Origin: Hydractinia symbiolongicarpus
Lineage: Eukaryota; Cnidaria; Hydrozoa; Anthoathecata; Hydractiniidae
Reading direction: 5' to 3'
Assembly: GCF_029227915.1 (NCBI RefSeq)
Contig: NC_079884.1
Coordinates: 28,894,001-28,958,000, forward strand
Length of the DNA stretch: 64,000 nt
Position 1 is the first letter of the stretch. Each line of letters starts with the position of its first letter. Of the stretch, positions 21,576-34,913 are shown piece after piece. A program made the position numbers and the translations under genes. Under the pieces are notes generated by a model. That model was given only the letters and a program-made list of their open reading frames with translations. It did not search any database and was not told the origin of the DNA.

Positions 21576-24500
21576 TAGATACATAAGTCTTTTCTTACTG
21601 TGGGACCAATCCTTGCCGTTAGCACGCGCTGAATAAATAAGAACAGTTCCAAGGACTACATTTCATTGACTTTCTAGCGGTACAAATCCGTTTGAGTTAC
21701 AACGGTTGCGTCACATATTCGTACCAAAATGTATTAAGCGATAGTATTCGGATATTACTAGGTTGCATCGCTTTTAACAGTGAAACGCTTGACTGTGGCA
21801 CTTAATTGAACTGATTTTGGACTTTGACCTTATAAATGTGATAAATGAGCCAGTTTGACTGCAAGAAATAACATTCTTCTTCATTTGTCATGATTGCTCA
21901 AACTCAGCGATTACACTGGGCGCTGTGGTAGCGCTTTATTAAAAAATTAAGATAAATAAGTCATTTTTTACTGTGGAACCAATCCTAGCCGTTAGATGGC
22001 GCTGAAGAAATAGAGAGTTTCAAATACTACATTTCATTGACTTTCTAACGGTGTTAGTCGGTTTAAGTTACAACGGTTGGGTCACATATTCGTACCAACA
22101 TGTATTTAGCGATATTTTTCTGATATTACAAGGTTGCATTGCTTTTAACAGTGAAACGATTGTCTGTGGGACTTAATTAAACTAACTTTGGACTGTGACC
22201 TGATAATTGTAATAAGCGAGACAGTTGGTCTCCAAGAAATAACATTTTTCTTAATTTGACATGATTGCTGGAATTCAGCGATTACATTAGGCTCTGTGGT
22301 AGAGCTTTATTTAAAAATTTAGATAAATAAGACTTTTCTTACTGTGGGACCAATCCTGGCCATTAGCACGCGCTGAATAAATACGAACTGTTTCAAAGAC
22401 TACATTTCATTGACTTTCTAGCGGTATAAATCTGTTTGAGTTACAACGGTTGCGTCACATATTCGTAACAACATGTATTTAGCGATAGTATTCGGACATT
22501 ACTAGGTTGCATCGCCTTTAACAGTGAAACGCATGACTGTGGGACTTAATTGAACTGATTTTGGACTTTGACCTTGTAAATGTGATAAATGAGCCAGTTT
22601 GACTACAAGAAATACCATTTTTCTTAAGTTTACATAACTGCTGGAAGTTAGCGATTACACTGGGCACTGTGGTAACGCTTTATTAAAAAATTAAGATAAA
22701 CAAGTCATTTTTTACTGTGGGACCAATCCTGGCCGTTAGCACGCGCTGAATAAATATGATCAGTTCCAAAGACTACATTTCATTGAATTTCTAGCGGCAT
22801 AAATCCGTTTGAATTACAATGGTTGCGTCACTTATTTGTGCCAACATGTACCTAGCGATATTATTCGGATATTACTAGGTTGCATCGCTTTTAACAGTGA
22901 AACGATTGACCGTGGTACTTAATTGGACTGATTCTGGACTGTGACCTTATAAATGTGACAAATGAGCCAATTGGTTTCCAAGGAATAACATTCTTCTTAA
23001 TTTGACATGATTGCTGGAATTCAGCGATTACATTAGCCTCGGTGGTAGCGCTTTATTTAAAAATTTAGATAAACAAGTCATTTTTTACTGTGGGACCAAT
23101 CCTGGCCGTTAGCACGCGCTGAATAAATAGGATCAGTTCCAAAGACTACATTTCATTGAATTTCTAGCGGCATAAATCCGTTTGAGTTGCAACGGTTGCG
23201 TCACTTATTCGTGCCAACATGTACTTAGCGATAGTATTCGGATATTACTAGGTTGCATCGCTTTTAACAGTGAAACAATTGACCGTAGAACTTAATTGAA
23301 CTGATTCTAGACTGTGACCTTATAAATGTGATAAATGAGGCAATTGGACTCCAAGGAATAACATTCTTCTTAATTCGACATGATTTCTTGAATTCAGCGA
23401 GTACACTAGGCCCTGTGGTAGCTCTTTTTTTAAATATTTAGATAAATAAATCATTTTTTACTGTGGGACCAATCCTAGTCGTTAGTTCGCGCTGAAGAAA
23501 TACAGACAGTTGCAAAAATTACATTTCATTGACTTTCTGACGGGGTCAATCCGTTTGAGTTACAACGGTTGCGTCACATATTCGTACCAACATGTATTTA
23601 GAGGATTTCTTCCAATATTACTAAGTTGTATTGCTTTTAACAGTGAAACGATTGACTGTGGGAATTAATTGAACTGATTCTAGAATGTGACCGTATAAAT
23701 GTGATAAATGAGCCAATTGGTTTCCAAGGAATAACATTTTTCTTAATTTGACATGATTGCTGGAATTCAGGTATTACATTAGCCTCGCTGGTAGCGCTTT
23801 ATTTAAAAATTTAGATAAATAAGTCTTTCCTTACTGTTGGACCTATCCTGGCCGTTAGCACTCGCTGAATAAATAGGAACAGTTCCAAAGACTACATTTC
23901 ATTGACTTTCTAGCGGTATAAATCCGTTTGAGTTACAACGGTTGCGTCACATATTCGTACCAACATGTATTTAGCGATAGTATTCGGATATTACTAGGTT
24001 GTATTGCATTTAACATTGAAACGATTGACTGTGGAAATAATAGAACTGATTATGGACTGTGACCTTATAAATGTGACAAATGAGCCAATTGATGTCCAAA
24101 GAATAACATTCTTCTTAATTTGACATGATTGCTGGAATTCAGCGATTACATTAGGCTCTGTGGTAGCGCTTTATTTAAAAATTTAGATAAGTAAGTCTTT
24201 TCTTACTGTGGGACCAATCCTTGCCGTTAGCACGCGCTGAATAAATAGGAACAGTTCATTGACTTTCTAGCGGTATAAATCCGTTTGAGTTACAACGGTT
24301 GCGTCACATATTCGTACCAACATGTATTAAGCGATAGTATTCGGATATTACTAGGTTGCATCGCTTTTAACAGTGAAACGCTTGACTGTGGCACTTAATT
24401 GAACTGATTTTGGACTTTGACTTTATAAATGTGATAAATGAGTCAGTTTGACTGCAAGAAATAACATTCTTCTTCATTTGTCATGATTGCTGGAACTCAG

Positions 24501-24670
24501 CGATTACACTGGACGCTGTGGTAGCGCTTTATTGAAAGATTTAGATAAAAAAGTCATCTTTACTGTGGGACCAATCCTGGCCGCTATCGCGCGATGAAGA
24601 AATAGCGACATTTTCAAAAACTACATTTCATTGACTTTCTAGCGGTATAAATCCGTTTGAATTACAACGG
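21576..24670 (+). repeat. Satellite DNA, forward, transition to the right family
   Basis: Satellite phase resumes immediately after the LINE. Monomer starts are at 21709, 22080, 22453, 22826, 23199, 23572, 23945 and 24302. From about 21585 the right-family marks dominate: TAAGTCTTTTCTTACTG, GGCCGTTAGCACGCGCTGAATAAATAGG and TAGCGGTATAAATCCG. GCCTCGCTGGTAGCG and TCTAGAATGTGACCG first appear near 23.7 kb. The monomer from 23945 is only 357 bp long because about 15 bp are lost after GGAACAGTT near 24256. The last monomer breaks at ATTACAACGG (24670). Confidence 0.93.
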
Positions 24671-24880
24671 TGATGATGATGATGTGCATATTTTACATGG
24701 CTAGCCTCACAAATATCGAGGGATATACCCTGTCTATTATTTCCAGGAGGGGCCATGGCGTAGATGGAGAGTCCTAGAGTATTTAATGCTCATTTTGAGC
24801 TGAGCCCGCGCTCTACTAGACAACTCCCGGCAACATCCAACGGCCCACACAGTGTGCCATTTTCCCAATTTCCCTCACAT
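24671..24880 (-). mobile_element. Non-satellite insert, probable 3' end of an RTE-like LINE or a SINE, reverse orientation
   Basis: About 210 bp with no satellite homology and visibly higher GC interrupt a monomer between ACAACGG and GCGTCA. On the + strand it starts with TGATGATGATGATG. Read on the minus strand it ends in GGCTAGCCATGTAAAATATG followed by CA(TCA)n, a short trinucleotide tail of the kind that ends RTE-type LINEs and the SINEs that borrow their tails. No open frame is evident. The satellite resumes with a 10-bp loss (GCGTCA joined directly to CCAACATG), and no clear target-site duplication was seen. The class is inference; the boundary is directly visible. Confidence 0.55.
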
Positions 24881-25357
24881 GCGTCACCAACATGTACTTA
24901 GCGATATTATTCGGATATTACTAGGTTGCATCGCTTTTAACAGTGAAACGATTGACCGTGGTACTTAATTGAACTGATTTTGGACTTTGACCTTATAAAT
25001 GTGAGAAATAAGCCAATTGGTTTCCAAGGAATAACATTCTTCTTAATTTGACATGATTGCTGGAAGTCAGCGATTACACTGGGCACTGTGGTATTTTTTT
25101 TTTTAAAAATTTAGCTAAATAAAACATTTTTTACTGTGGGAACAATCCTAGTCGTTAGTTCGCGCTAAAGAAATACAGACAGTTTCAAAAACTACATTTC
25201 ATTGACTTTCTAACGGGTTCAATCCGTTTGAATTACAACGGTTGCGTCATAAATTCGTACCAACATGTATTTAGTGGATTTCTTCCGATATTACTAAGTT
25301 GTATTGCTTTTAACAGTGAAACGATTGACTGTGGGAATTAATTGAACTGATTCTAGA
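24881..25357 (+). repeat. Satellite DNA, forward, between the insert and the inversion breakpoint
   Basis: One monomer from GCGTCACCAACATG (24881) and the first third of another (from about 25244), both in forward orientation. The first contains a T-rich replacement at about 25093 (GTATTTTTTTTTTTTAAAAA in place of GTAGCGCTTTATTTAAAAA). The second ends at GAACTGATTCTAGA, where orientation flips. Confidence 0.9.
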
Positions 25358-28300
25358 TCCTTTCACTGTTAGAAGCAATACAACTTAGTAATATCGGAAG
25401 AAAATCACTAAATACATGTTAGTACGAATATGTAACGCAACCGTTGTTACGCAAACGGATTGCCACCGTTAGAAAGTCAATGAAATGTAGTCTTTGGAAC
25501 TGTTCCTATTTATTCCGCGCGTGCTAACGGCCAGGATTGGTCCCACAGTAAGGAAAGACTTATTTATCTAAATTTTTAAATAAAGCGCTACCAGCGAGGC
25601 AAATGTAATCCCTGAATTCCAGCAATCATGTCAAATTAAGTTATTCCTTGGAAACCAATTGGCTCATTTATCACATTTACAAGGTCAAAGTCCAGAATCA
25701 GTTCAATTAATTCCCACAGTCAATCGTTTCACTGTTAAAAGCGATGCAACCTAGTAATATCCGAATACTATCGCTAAATACATGTTGGTACGAATATAAG
25801 ACAGAACCGTTGTAACTCAAACGGACTTATACCGCTAGAAAGTCAATGAAATGCAGTCTTTGGAACTGTTCCTATTTATTCAGCGCGTGCTAACAGCCAG
25901 GATTGGTCCCACAGCAAGGAAAGACTTTTTTATCTAAATTTTTAAATAAAGCGCTACCACAGAGCCTAATGTAATCGCTGAATTCCAGCAATCATGTCAA
26001 ATTAAGAAGAATGTTATTCTTTGGACATCAATTGGCTCATTTATCACATTTATAAGGTTACAGTCCATAATCAGTTCTATTAATTCCCACAGTCAATCGT
26101 TTCAATGTTAAATGCAATACAACCTAGTAATATCCGAATACTATCGCTAAATACATGTTGGTACGAATATATGACGCAACCGTTGTAACTCAAACGGATT
26201 TATACCGCTAGAAAGTCAATGAAATGTAGTCTTTGGAACTGTTCCTATTTATTCAGCGCGTGCTAACGGCCAGGATTGGTCCCACAGTAAGGAAAGACTT
26301 ATTTATCTAAACTTATAAATAAAGCGCTACCAGCGAGGCTAATGTAATCCCTGAATTCAAGCAATCATGTCAAATTAAGAAAAATGTTATTCCTTGGAAA
26401 CCAATTGGCTCATTTATCACATTTATACGGTCACATTCTAGAATCAGTTCAATTAATTCCCACAGTCAATCGTTTCACTGTTAAAAGCAATACAACTTAG
26501 TAATATCGGAAGAAATCCACTAAATACATGTTGGTACGAATATGTGACGCAACCGTTGTAACTCAAACGGATTGACCCCGTTAGAAAGTCAATGACATGT
26601 AGTTTTTGCAACTGTTGTAATTTTTCTTCAGCGCAAACTAACGACTAGGATTGGTCCCACAGTAAAAAATGATTTATTTATATAAGTTTTTAAAAAAAGA
26701 GCTACCACAGGGCCTAGTGTAATCCCTAAATTCCAGCAATCATGTCAAATTAAGAAAAATGTTATTCCTTGGAAACCAATTGGCTCATTTAGCACATTTA
26801 TAAAGTCACAGTCCAGAATCAGTTCAATTAAGTCCCACGGTCAATCGTTTCACTGTTAAAAGCGATGCAACCTAGTAATATCCGAATACTATCGCTAAGT
26901 ACATATTGGTACCAATATGTGACGCAACCGTTGTAATTCAAACGGAATTATGCCGTTAGAAAGTCAATGAAATGTAGTCTTTGGAACTGTCTCTATTTCT
27001 TCAGCGCGAGCTAAGGGCTAAGATTGGTCCCACTGTAAAAACTGAATTTTTTATCTTAATTTTTAAATGAATTGCTACCACAGCGCCCAGTGTAATCGCT
27101 GGGTTCCAGCAATCATGTCAAATTAAGAAAAATGTTATTTCATGTAGTCAAACTGGCTCATTTATCACATTCATAAAGTCAAAGTCCAAAATCAGTTCAA
27201 TTAATTCCCACAGTCAATCATTTCACTGTTAAAAGCAATACAACTTAGTAATATCGGAAGAAAATCACTAAATACATGTTGGTACGAATATGTAACGCAA
27301 CCGTTGTAACTCAAACGGATTGACACCGTTAGAAAGTCAATGAAATTTATTATTTGAAGCTGTCTCTATTTCTTCAGCGCGAGCTAACGGCTAGGATTGG
27401 TCCCACAGTAAAAAATGACTTGTTTATCTTAATTTTTAAATAAAGCGCTACCACAGTGCCCAGTGTAATCGCTGAGTTCCAGCAATCATGTCAAATTAAG
27501 AAAAATGTTATTTCTTGTAGTCAAACTGGCTCATTTATCACATTTACAAGGTCAAAGTCCAAAATCAGTTCAATTAAGTCCCACAGTCAAGCGTGTCACT
27601 GTTAAAAGCGATGCAACCTAGTAATATCCGAATACTATCGCTAAATACATGTTGGTACGAATATAAGACAGAACCGTTGTAACTCAAACGGACTTATGCC
27701 GCTAGAAAGTCAATGAAATGCAGTCTTTGGAACTGTTCCTATTTATTCTGCGCGTGCTAACGGCCAGGATTGATCCCACAGCAAGGAAAGACTTTTTTAT
27801 CTAAATTTTTAAATAAAGCGCTACCACAGAGCCTAATGTAATCGCTGAATTCCAGCAATCATGTCAAATTAAGTTATTCCTTGGAAACCAATTGGCTCAT
27901 TTATCACATTTATACGGTCACATTCTAGAATCAGTTCAATTAATTCCCACAGTCAATCGTTTCACTGTTAAAAGCGATGCAACCTAGTAATATCCAAATA
28001 CCATTGCTAAATACATGTTGGTACGAATGTGTGACACAACCGTTGTAACTCAAACGGATTTATACCGCTAGAAAGTCTATGAAATGTAGTCTTTGGAACT
28101 GTTCCTATTTATTCAGTGCGTGCTAACGGCCAGGATTGGTCCCACAGTAAGAAAAGACTTATTTATCTAAATTTTTAAATAAAACGCTACCACAGAACCT
28201 AATGTAATCGATGAATTCCGGCAATCATGTCAAATTAAGAAGAATGTTATTCCTTGGAGACCAATTGGCTCATTTATCATATTTATAAGGTCAAATTCCA

Positions 28301-31300
28301 GAATCAGTTCTATTAATTCCCACAGTCAATCTTTTAACTGTTAAAAGCAATACAACTTAGTAATATCGGAAGAAAATCACTAAATACATGTTGGCACGAA
28401 TATGTAACGCAACCGTTGTAACTCAAACGGATTGACAGCGTTAGAAAGTCAATGAAATTTAGTATTTGAAACTGTCTCTATTTCTTCAGCGCGAGCTAAC
28501 GGCTAGGATTGGTCCCACAGTAAAAAATGACTTGTTTATCTTAATTTTTTAATAAAGCGCTACCACAGTGCCCAGTGTAATCGCTGAGTTCCAGCAATCA
28601 TGTCACATTAAGGAAAATGTTATTTCTTGTAGTCAAACTGGCTCATTTATCACATTTACAAGGTCAAAGTCCAAAATCAGTTCAATTAAGTCCCACAGTC
28701 AAGCGTTTCACTGTTAAAAGCGATGCAACCTAGTAATATCCGAATACAATCGCTAAATACATGTTGGTACGAATATAAGACAGAACCGTTGTAACTCAAA
28801 CGGACTTATACCGCTAGAAAGTCAATGAAATGCAGTCTTTGGAACTGTTCCTATTTATTCAGCGCGTGCTAACGGCCAGGATTGGTCCCACAGCAAGGAA
28901 AGACTTTTTTATCTAAATTTTTAAATAAAGCGCTACCACAGAGCCTAATGTAATCGCTGAATTCCAGCAATCATGTCAAATTAAGAAGAATATTATTCTT
29001 TGCACATCAGTTGGCTCAATTATCACATTTATAAGGTTACAGTCCATAATCAGTTCTATTAATTCCCACAGTCAATCGCTTCAATGTTAAATGCAATACA
29101 ACCTAGTAATATCCGAACACTATCGCTAAATACATGTTGGTACGAATATGTGACGCAACCGTTGTAACTCAAACGGATTGACCCCGTTAGAAAGTCAATG
29201 AAATGTAGTTTTTGCAACTGTCTGTATTTCTTCAGCGCAAACTAACGACTAGGATTGGTCCCACAGTAAAAAATGATTTATTTATCTAAATTTTTAAAAA
29301 AAGAGCTACCAAAAGACCTAGTGTAATCCCTGAATTACAGCAATCATGTCAAATTAAGAAAAATGTTATTCCTTGGAAACCAATTGGCTCATTTATCACA
29401 TTTATGCGGTGACATTCTAGAATCAGTTCAATTAATTCCCACAGTCAATCGTTTCACTGTTAAAAGCGATGCAACCTAGTAATATCCGAATACTATCGCT
29501 AAATACATGTTAGTACGAATATAAGACAGAACCGTTGTAACTCAAACGGACTTATACAGCTAGAAAGTCAATGAAATGCAGTCTTTGGAACTGTTCCTAT
29601 TTATTCAGCGCGTGCTAATGGCCAGGATTGGTCCCACAGCAAGGAAAGACTTTTTTATCTAAATTTTTAAATAAAGCGCTACCACAGAGCCTAATGTAAT
29701 CGCTGAATTCCAGCAATCATGTCAAATTAAGAAGAATGTTATTCTTTGGACATCAATTGGCTCATTTATCACATTTATAAAGTCACAGTCCATAATCAGT
29801 TCTATTAATTCCCACAGTCAATCGTTTCAATGTTAAATGCAATACAACCTAGTAATATCCGAATACTATCGCTAAAACATGTTGGTACGAATATGTGACG
29901 CAACCGTTGTAACTCAAACGGATTGACCCCGTGAGAAAGTCAATGAAATGTAGTCTTTGGAACTGTTCCTATTTATTCAGCGCGTGCTAACGGCCAGGAT
30001 TGGTCCCACAGTAAGGAAAGACTTATTTATCTAAATTTTTAAATAAAGCGCTACCAGCGAGGCTAATGTAATCCATGAATTCCAGCAATCATGTCAAATT
30101 AAGTTATTCCTTGGAAACCAATAGGCTCATTTATCACATTTATACGGTCACATTCTAGAATCAGTTCAATTAATTCCCACAGTCAATCGTTTCACTGTTA
30201 AAAGCGATGCAACCTAGTAATATCCAAATACCATTGCTAAATACATGTTGGTACGAATGTGTGACACAACCGTTGTAACTCAAACGGATTTATACCGCTA
30301 GAAAGTCAATGAAATGTAGTCTTTGGAACTGTTCCTATTTATTCAGTGCGTGCTAACGGCCAGGATTGGTCCTACAGTAAGAAAAGACTTATTTATCTAA
30401 ATTTTTAAATAAAACGCTACCACAGAGCCAAATGTAATCGATGAATTCCGGCAATCATGTCAAATTAAGAAGAATGTTATTCCTTGGAGACCAATTGGCT
30501 CATTTATCATATTTATAAGGTCAAAGTCCAGAATCAGTTCTATTAATTCCCACAGTCAATCTTTTCACTGTTAAAAGCAATACAACTTAGTAATGTCGGA
30601 AGAAAATCACTAAATACATGTCGGTACGAATATGTAACGCAACCGTTGTAACTCAAACGGATTGACCCCGTTAGAAAGTCAATGAAATGTAGTTTTTGAA
30701 ACTGTCTGTATTTCTTCAGCGCAAACTAACGACTAGGATTGGTCCCACAGTAAAAAATGATTTATTTATCTAAATTTTTAAAAAAAGAGCTACCACAGGA
30801 CCTAGTGTACTCGCTGAATTCCAGAAATCATGTCGAATTAAGAAGAATGTTATTCCTTGGAGTCCAATTGGCTCATTTATCACATTTATAAGGTCACAGT
30901 CCAGAATCGGTTCAATTAAGTCCCACGGTCAATCGTTTCACTGTTAAAAGCGATGCAACCTAGTAATATCCGAATACTATCGCTAAATACATGTTAGTAC
31001 GAATATAAGACAGAACCGTTGTAACTCAAACGGACTTATACCGCTAGAAAGTCAATGAAATGCAGTCTTTGGAACTGTTCCTATTTATTCAGCGCGTTCT
31101 AACGGCCAGGATTGGTCCCACAGCAAGGAAAGACTTTTTTATCTAAATGTTTAAATAAAGCGCTACCACAGAGCCTAATGTAATCGCTGAATTCCAGCAA
31201 TCATGTCAAATTAAGAAGAATGTTATTCTTTAGACATCAATTGGCTCATTTATCACATTTATAAGGTCACAGTCCATAATCAGTTCTAATAATTCCCACA

Positions 31301-34300
31301 GTCAATCGTTTCAATGTTAAATGCAATACAACCTAGTAATATCCGAATACTATCGCTAAATACATGTTGGTACGAATATGTAACGCAACCGTTGTAACTC
31401 AAACGGATTTATACCGATAGAAAGTCAATGAAATGTAGTCTTTGGAACTGTTCCTATTTATTCAGCGCGTGCTAACGGCCAGGATTGGTCCCACAGTAAG
31501 GAAAGACTTATTTATTTAAATTTTTAAATAAAGCGCTACCAGCGAGGCTAATGTAATCCCTGAATTACAGCAATCATGTCAAATTAAGAAAAATGTTATT
31601 CCTTGGAAACCAATTGGCTCATTTATCACATTTATGCGGTCACATTCTAGAATCAGTTCAATTAATTCCCACAGTCAATCGTTTCACTGTTAAAAGCAAT
31701 ACAACTTAGTAATATCGGAAGAAATCCTCTAAATACATGTTGGTACGAATATGTGACGGAACCGTTGTAACTCAAACGGATTGACCCCGTTAGAAAGTCA
31801 ATGAAATGTAGTCTTTGGAACTGTTCCTATTTATTCAGCGCGTGCTAACGGCCAGGATTGGTCCCACAGCAAGGAAAGACTTTTTTATCTAAATTTTTAA
31901 ATAAAGCGCTACCACAGAGCCTAATGTAATCGCTGAATTCCAGCAATCATGTCAAATTAAGAAGAATGTTATTCTTTAGACATCAATTGGCTCATTTATC
32001 ACATTTATAAGGTCACAGTCCATAATCAGTTCTAATAATTCCCACAGTCAATCGTTTCAATGTTAAATGCAATACAACCTAGTAATATCCGAATACTATC
32101 GCTAAATACATGTTGGTACGAATATGTGACGCAACCGTTGTAACTCAAACGGATTGACCCCGTTAGAAAGTCAATGAAATGTAGTCTTTGGAACTGTTCC
32201 TATTTATTCAGCGCGTGCTAACGGCCAGGATTGGTCCCACAGCAAGGAAAGACTTTTTTATCTAAATTTTTAAATAAAGCGCTACCACAGAGCCTAATGT
32301 AATCGCTGAATTCCAGCAATCATGTCAAATTAAGAAGAATGTTATTCTTTAGACATCAATTGGCTCATTTATCACATTTATAAGGTCACAGTCCATAATC
32401 AGTTCTAATAATTCCCACAGTCAATCGTTTCAATGTTAAATGCAATACAACCTAGTAATATCCGAATACTATCGCTAAATACATGTTGGTAAGAATATGT
32501 AACGCAACCGTTGTAACTCAAACGGATTTATACCGATAGAAAGTCAATGAAATGTAGTCTTTGGAACTGTTCCTATTTATTCAGCGCGTGCTAACGGCCA
32601 GGATTGGTCCCACAGCAAGGAAAGACTTTTTTATCTAAATTTTTAAATAAAGCGCTACCACAGAGCCTAATGTAATCGCTGAATTCCAGCAATCATGTCA
32701 AATTAAGAAGAATGTTATTCTTTAGACATCAATTGGCTCATTTATCACATTTATAAGGTCACAGTCCATAATCAGTTCTAATAATTCCCACAGTCAATCG
32801 TTTCAATGTTAAATGCAATACAACCTAGTAATATCCGAATACTATCGCTAAATACATGTTGGTACGAATATGTAACGCAACCGTTGTAACTCAAACGGAT
32901 TTATACCGATAGAAAGTCAATGAAATGTAGTCTTTGGAACTGTTCCTATTTATTCAGCGCGTGCTAACGGCCAGGATTGGTCCCACAGTAAGGAAAGACT
33001 TATTTATTTAAATTTTTAAATAAAGCGCTACCAGCGAGGCTAATGTAATCCCTGAATTACAGCAATCATGTCAAATTAAGAAAAATGTTATTCCTTGGAA
33101 ACCAATTGGCTCATTTATCACATTTATGCGGTCACATTCTAGAATCAGTTCAATTAATTCCCACAGTCAATCGTTTCACTGTTAAAAGCAATACAACTTA
33201 GTAATATCGGAAGAAATCCTCTAAATACATGTTGGTACGAATATGTGACGCAACCGTTGTAACTCAAACGGATTGACCCTGTTAGAAAGTCAATGAAATG
33301 TAGTCTTTGGAACTGTTCCTATTTATTCAGCGCGTGCTAACGGCCAGGATTGGTCACACAGTAAGGAAAGACTTATTTATCTAAATTTTTAAATAAAGCG
33401 CCACCAGCGAGGCTAATGTAATCCCTGATTTCCAGCAATCATGTCAAATTAAGAAAAATATTATTCCTTGGAAACCAATTGGCTCATTTATCACATTTAT
33501 ACGGTCACATTCTAGAATCAGTTCAATTAATTCCCACAGTCAATCGTTTCACTGTTAAAAGCAATACAACTTAGTAATATCGGAAGAAATCCACTAAATA
33601 CATGTTGGTACGAATATGTGACGCAACCGTTGTAACTCAAACGGATTGACCCCGTTAGAATGTAAATGAAATGTAGTTTTTGCAACTGTCTGTATTTCTT
33701 CAGCGCAAACTAACGACTAGGATTGGTCCCACAGTAAAAAATGATTTATTTATCTAAATTTTTAAAAAAAGAGCTACCACAGGACCTAGTGTACTCGCTG
33801 AATTCCAGAAATCATGTCGAATTAAGAAGAATGTTATTCCTTGGAGTCCAATTGCCTCATTTATCACATTTATAAGGTCACAGTCCAGAATCAGTTCATT
33901 TAAGTCCCACGGTCAATCGTTTCACTGTTAAAAGCGATGCAACCTAGTAATATCCGAATACTATCGCTAAGTACATGTTAGTACGAACATAAGACAGAAC
34001 CGTTGTAACTCAAACGGACTTATACCGCTAGAAAGTCAATGAAATGCAGTCTTTGGAACTGTTCCTATTTATTCAGCGCGTGCTAACGGCCAGGATTGGT
34101 CACACAGTAAGGAAAGACTTATTTATCTAAATTTTTAAATAAAGCGCCACCAGCGAGGCTAATGTAATCTCTGAATTCCAGCAATCATGTAAAATTAAGT
34201 TATTCCTTGGAAACCAATTGGCTATTTTATCATAATTATACGGTCACATACTAGAATCAGTTCAATTAATTCCCACAGTCAATCGTTTCACTGCTAAAAG

Positions 34301-34913
34301 CAATACAACTTAGTAATATCGGAAGAAATCCACTAAATACATGTTGGTACGAATTTGTGAAGCAACCGTTGTAATTCAAACGGATTGACCCCGTTAGAAA
34401 GTCAATGAAATGTAGTTTTTGAAACTGTCTGTATTTCTTCAGCGCGAACTAACGACTAGGATTGTTCCCGCAGTAAAAAATGATTTATTTATCTAAATTT
34501 ATAAAAAAAGAGCTACCACAGGGCTTAGTGTACTCGCTGAATTCCAGAAATCATGTCGAAATAAGAAGAATGTTATTCCTTGGAGTCCAATTGACTCATT
34601 TATTACATTTATAAGGTCAAAGTCCAAAATCAGTTCAATTAAGTCCCACGGTCAATCGTTTCACTGTTAAAAGCGACGCAACCTAATAATATCCGAATAC
34701 TATCGGTAAGTACATGTTGGTACGAAAATGTGACGCAACCGTTGTAATTCAAGCAGAATTATGCCGCTAGAAAGTCAATGAAATGTAGTATTTGAAATTG
34801 TTCCTATTTATTCAGCGCGTGCTAACGGCCAGGATTGGTCCCACAGTAAGAAAAGACTTATTTATCTAAATTTTTAAATATAGCGCTACCAGCGAGGCAA
34901 ATGTAATCCCTGA
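25358..34913 (-). repeat. Inverted satellite block, 9.6 kb (about 26 monomers)
   Basis: Every landmark now reads as its reverse complement on the + strand: CGCAACCGTTGTAACTCAAA, CATGTTGGTACGAATATG, CACAGTCAATCGTTTCACTG, GCGCTACCACAGAGCC and GCTAACGGCCAGGATTGG. The 372-373-bp period is kept. Variants are right-family (CCAGCGAGGCTAATG, TAAGACAGAACCG, ATTCTAGAATC), so the block was inverted out of the right-hand array and not brought from the left one. No gene is seen. At 34914 the sequence switches back to forward. Confidence 0.95.
31488..33000 (-). repeat. Local tandem amplification of near-identical monomers inside the inverted block
   Basis: Consecutive monomers that begin GTCCCACAGCAAGGAAAGAC at 31861, 32234 and 32607 (spacing exactly 373) share private variants: ATTCTTTAGACATCAATTGG, CAGTTCTAATAATTCCC and GTTTCAATGTTAAATGC. 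The same subtype occurs singly at about 31115 and elsewhere in the block. Identity between the three adjacent copies is close to complete by eye, apart from changes such as GGTAAGAAT at 32489, while neighbours of other subtypes differ at many positions. Confidence 0.82.

Noticed and set aside
18818-21584. Minus-strand open frames opposite the LINE (18818-19045, 19265-19594, 19781-20017, 20131-20319, 21077-21343, 21396-21584)
   Set aside because: They are shadows of ORF2 or of its AT-rich 3' region; the plus strand holds the clear endonuclease and RT motifs.
24671-24880. tRNA-derived SINE with A and B boxes
   Set aside because: I could not find convincing A-box and B-box words in the fragment on either strand; only the trinucleotide tail suggests a retroposon.
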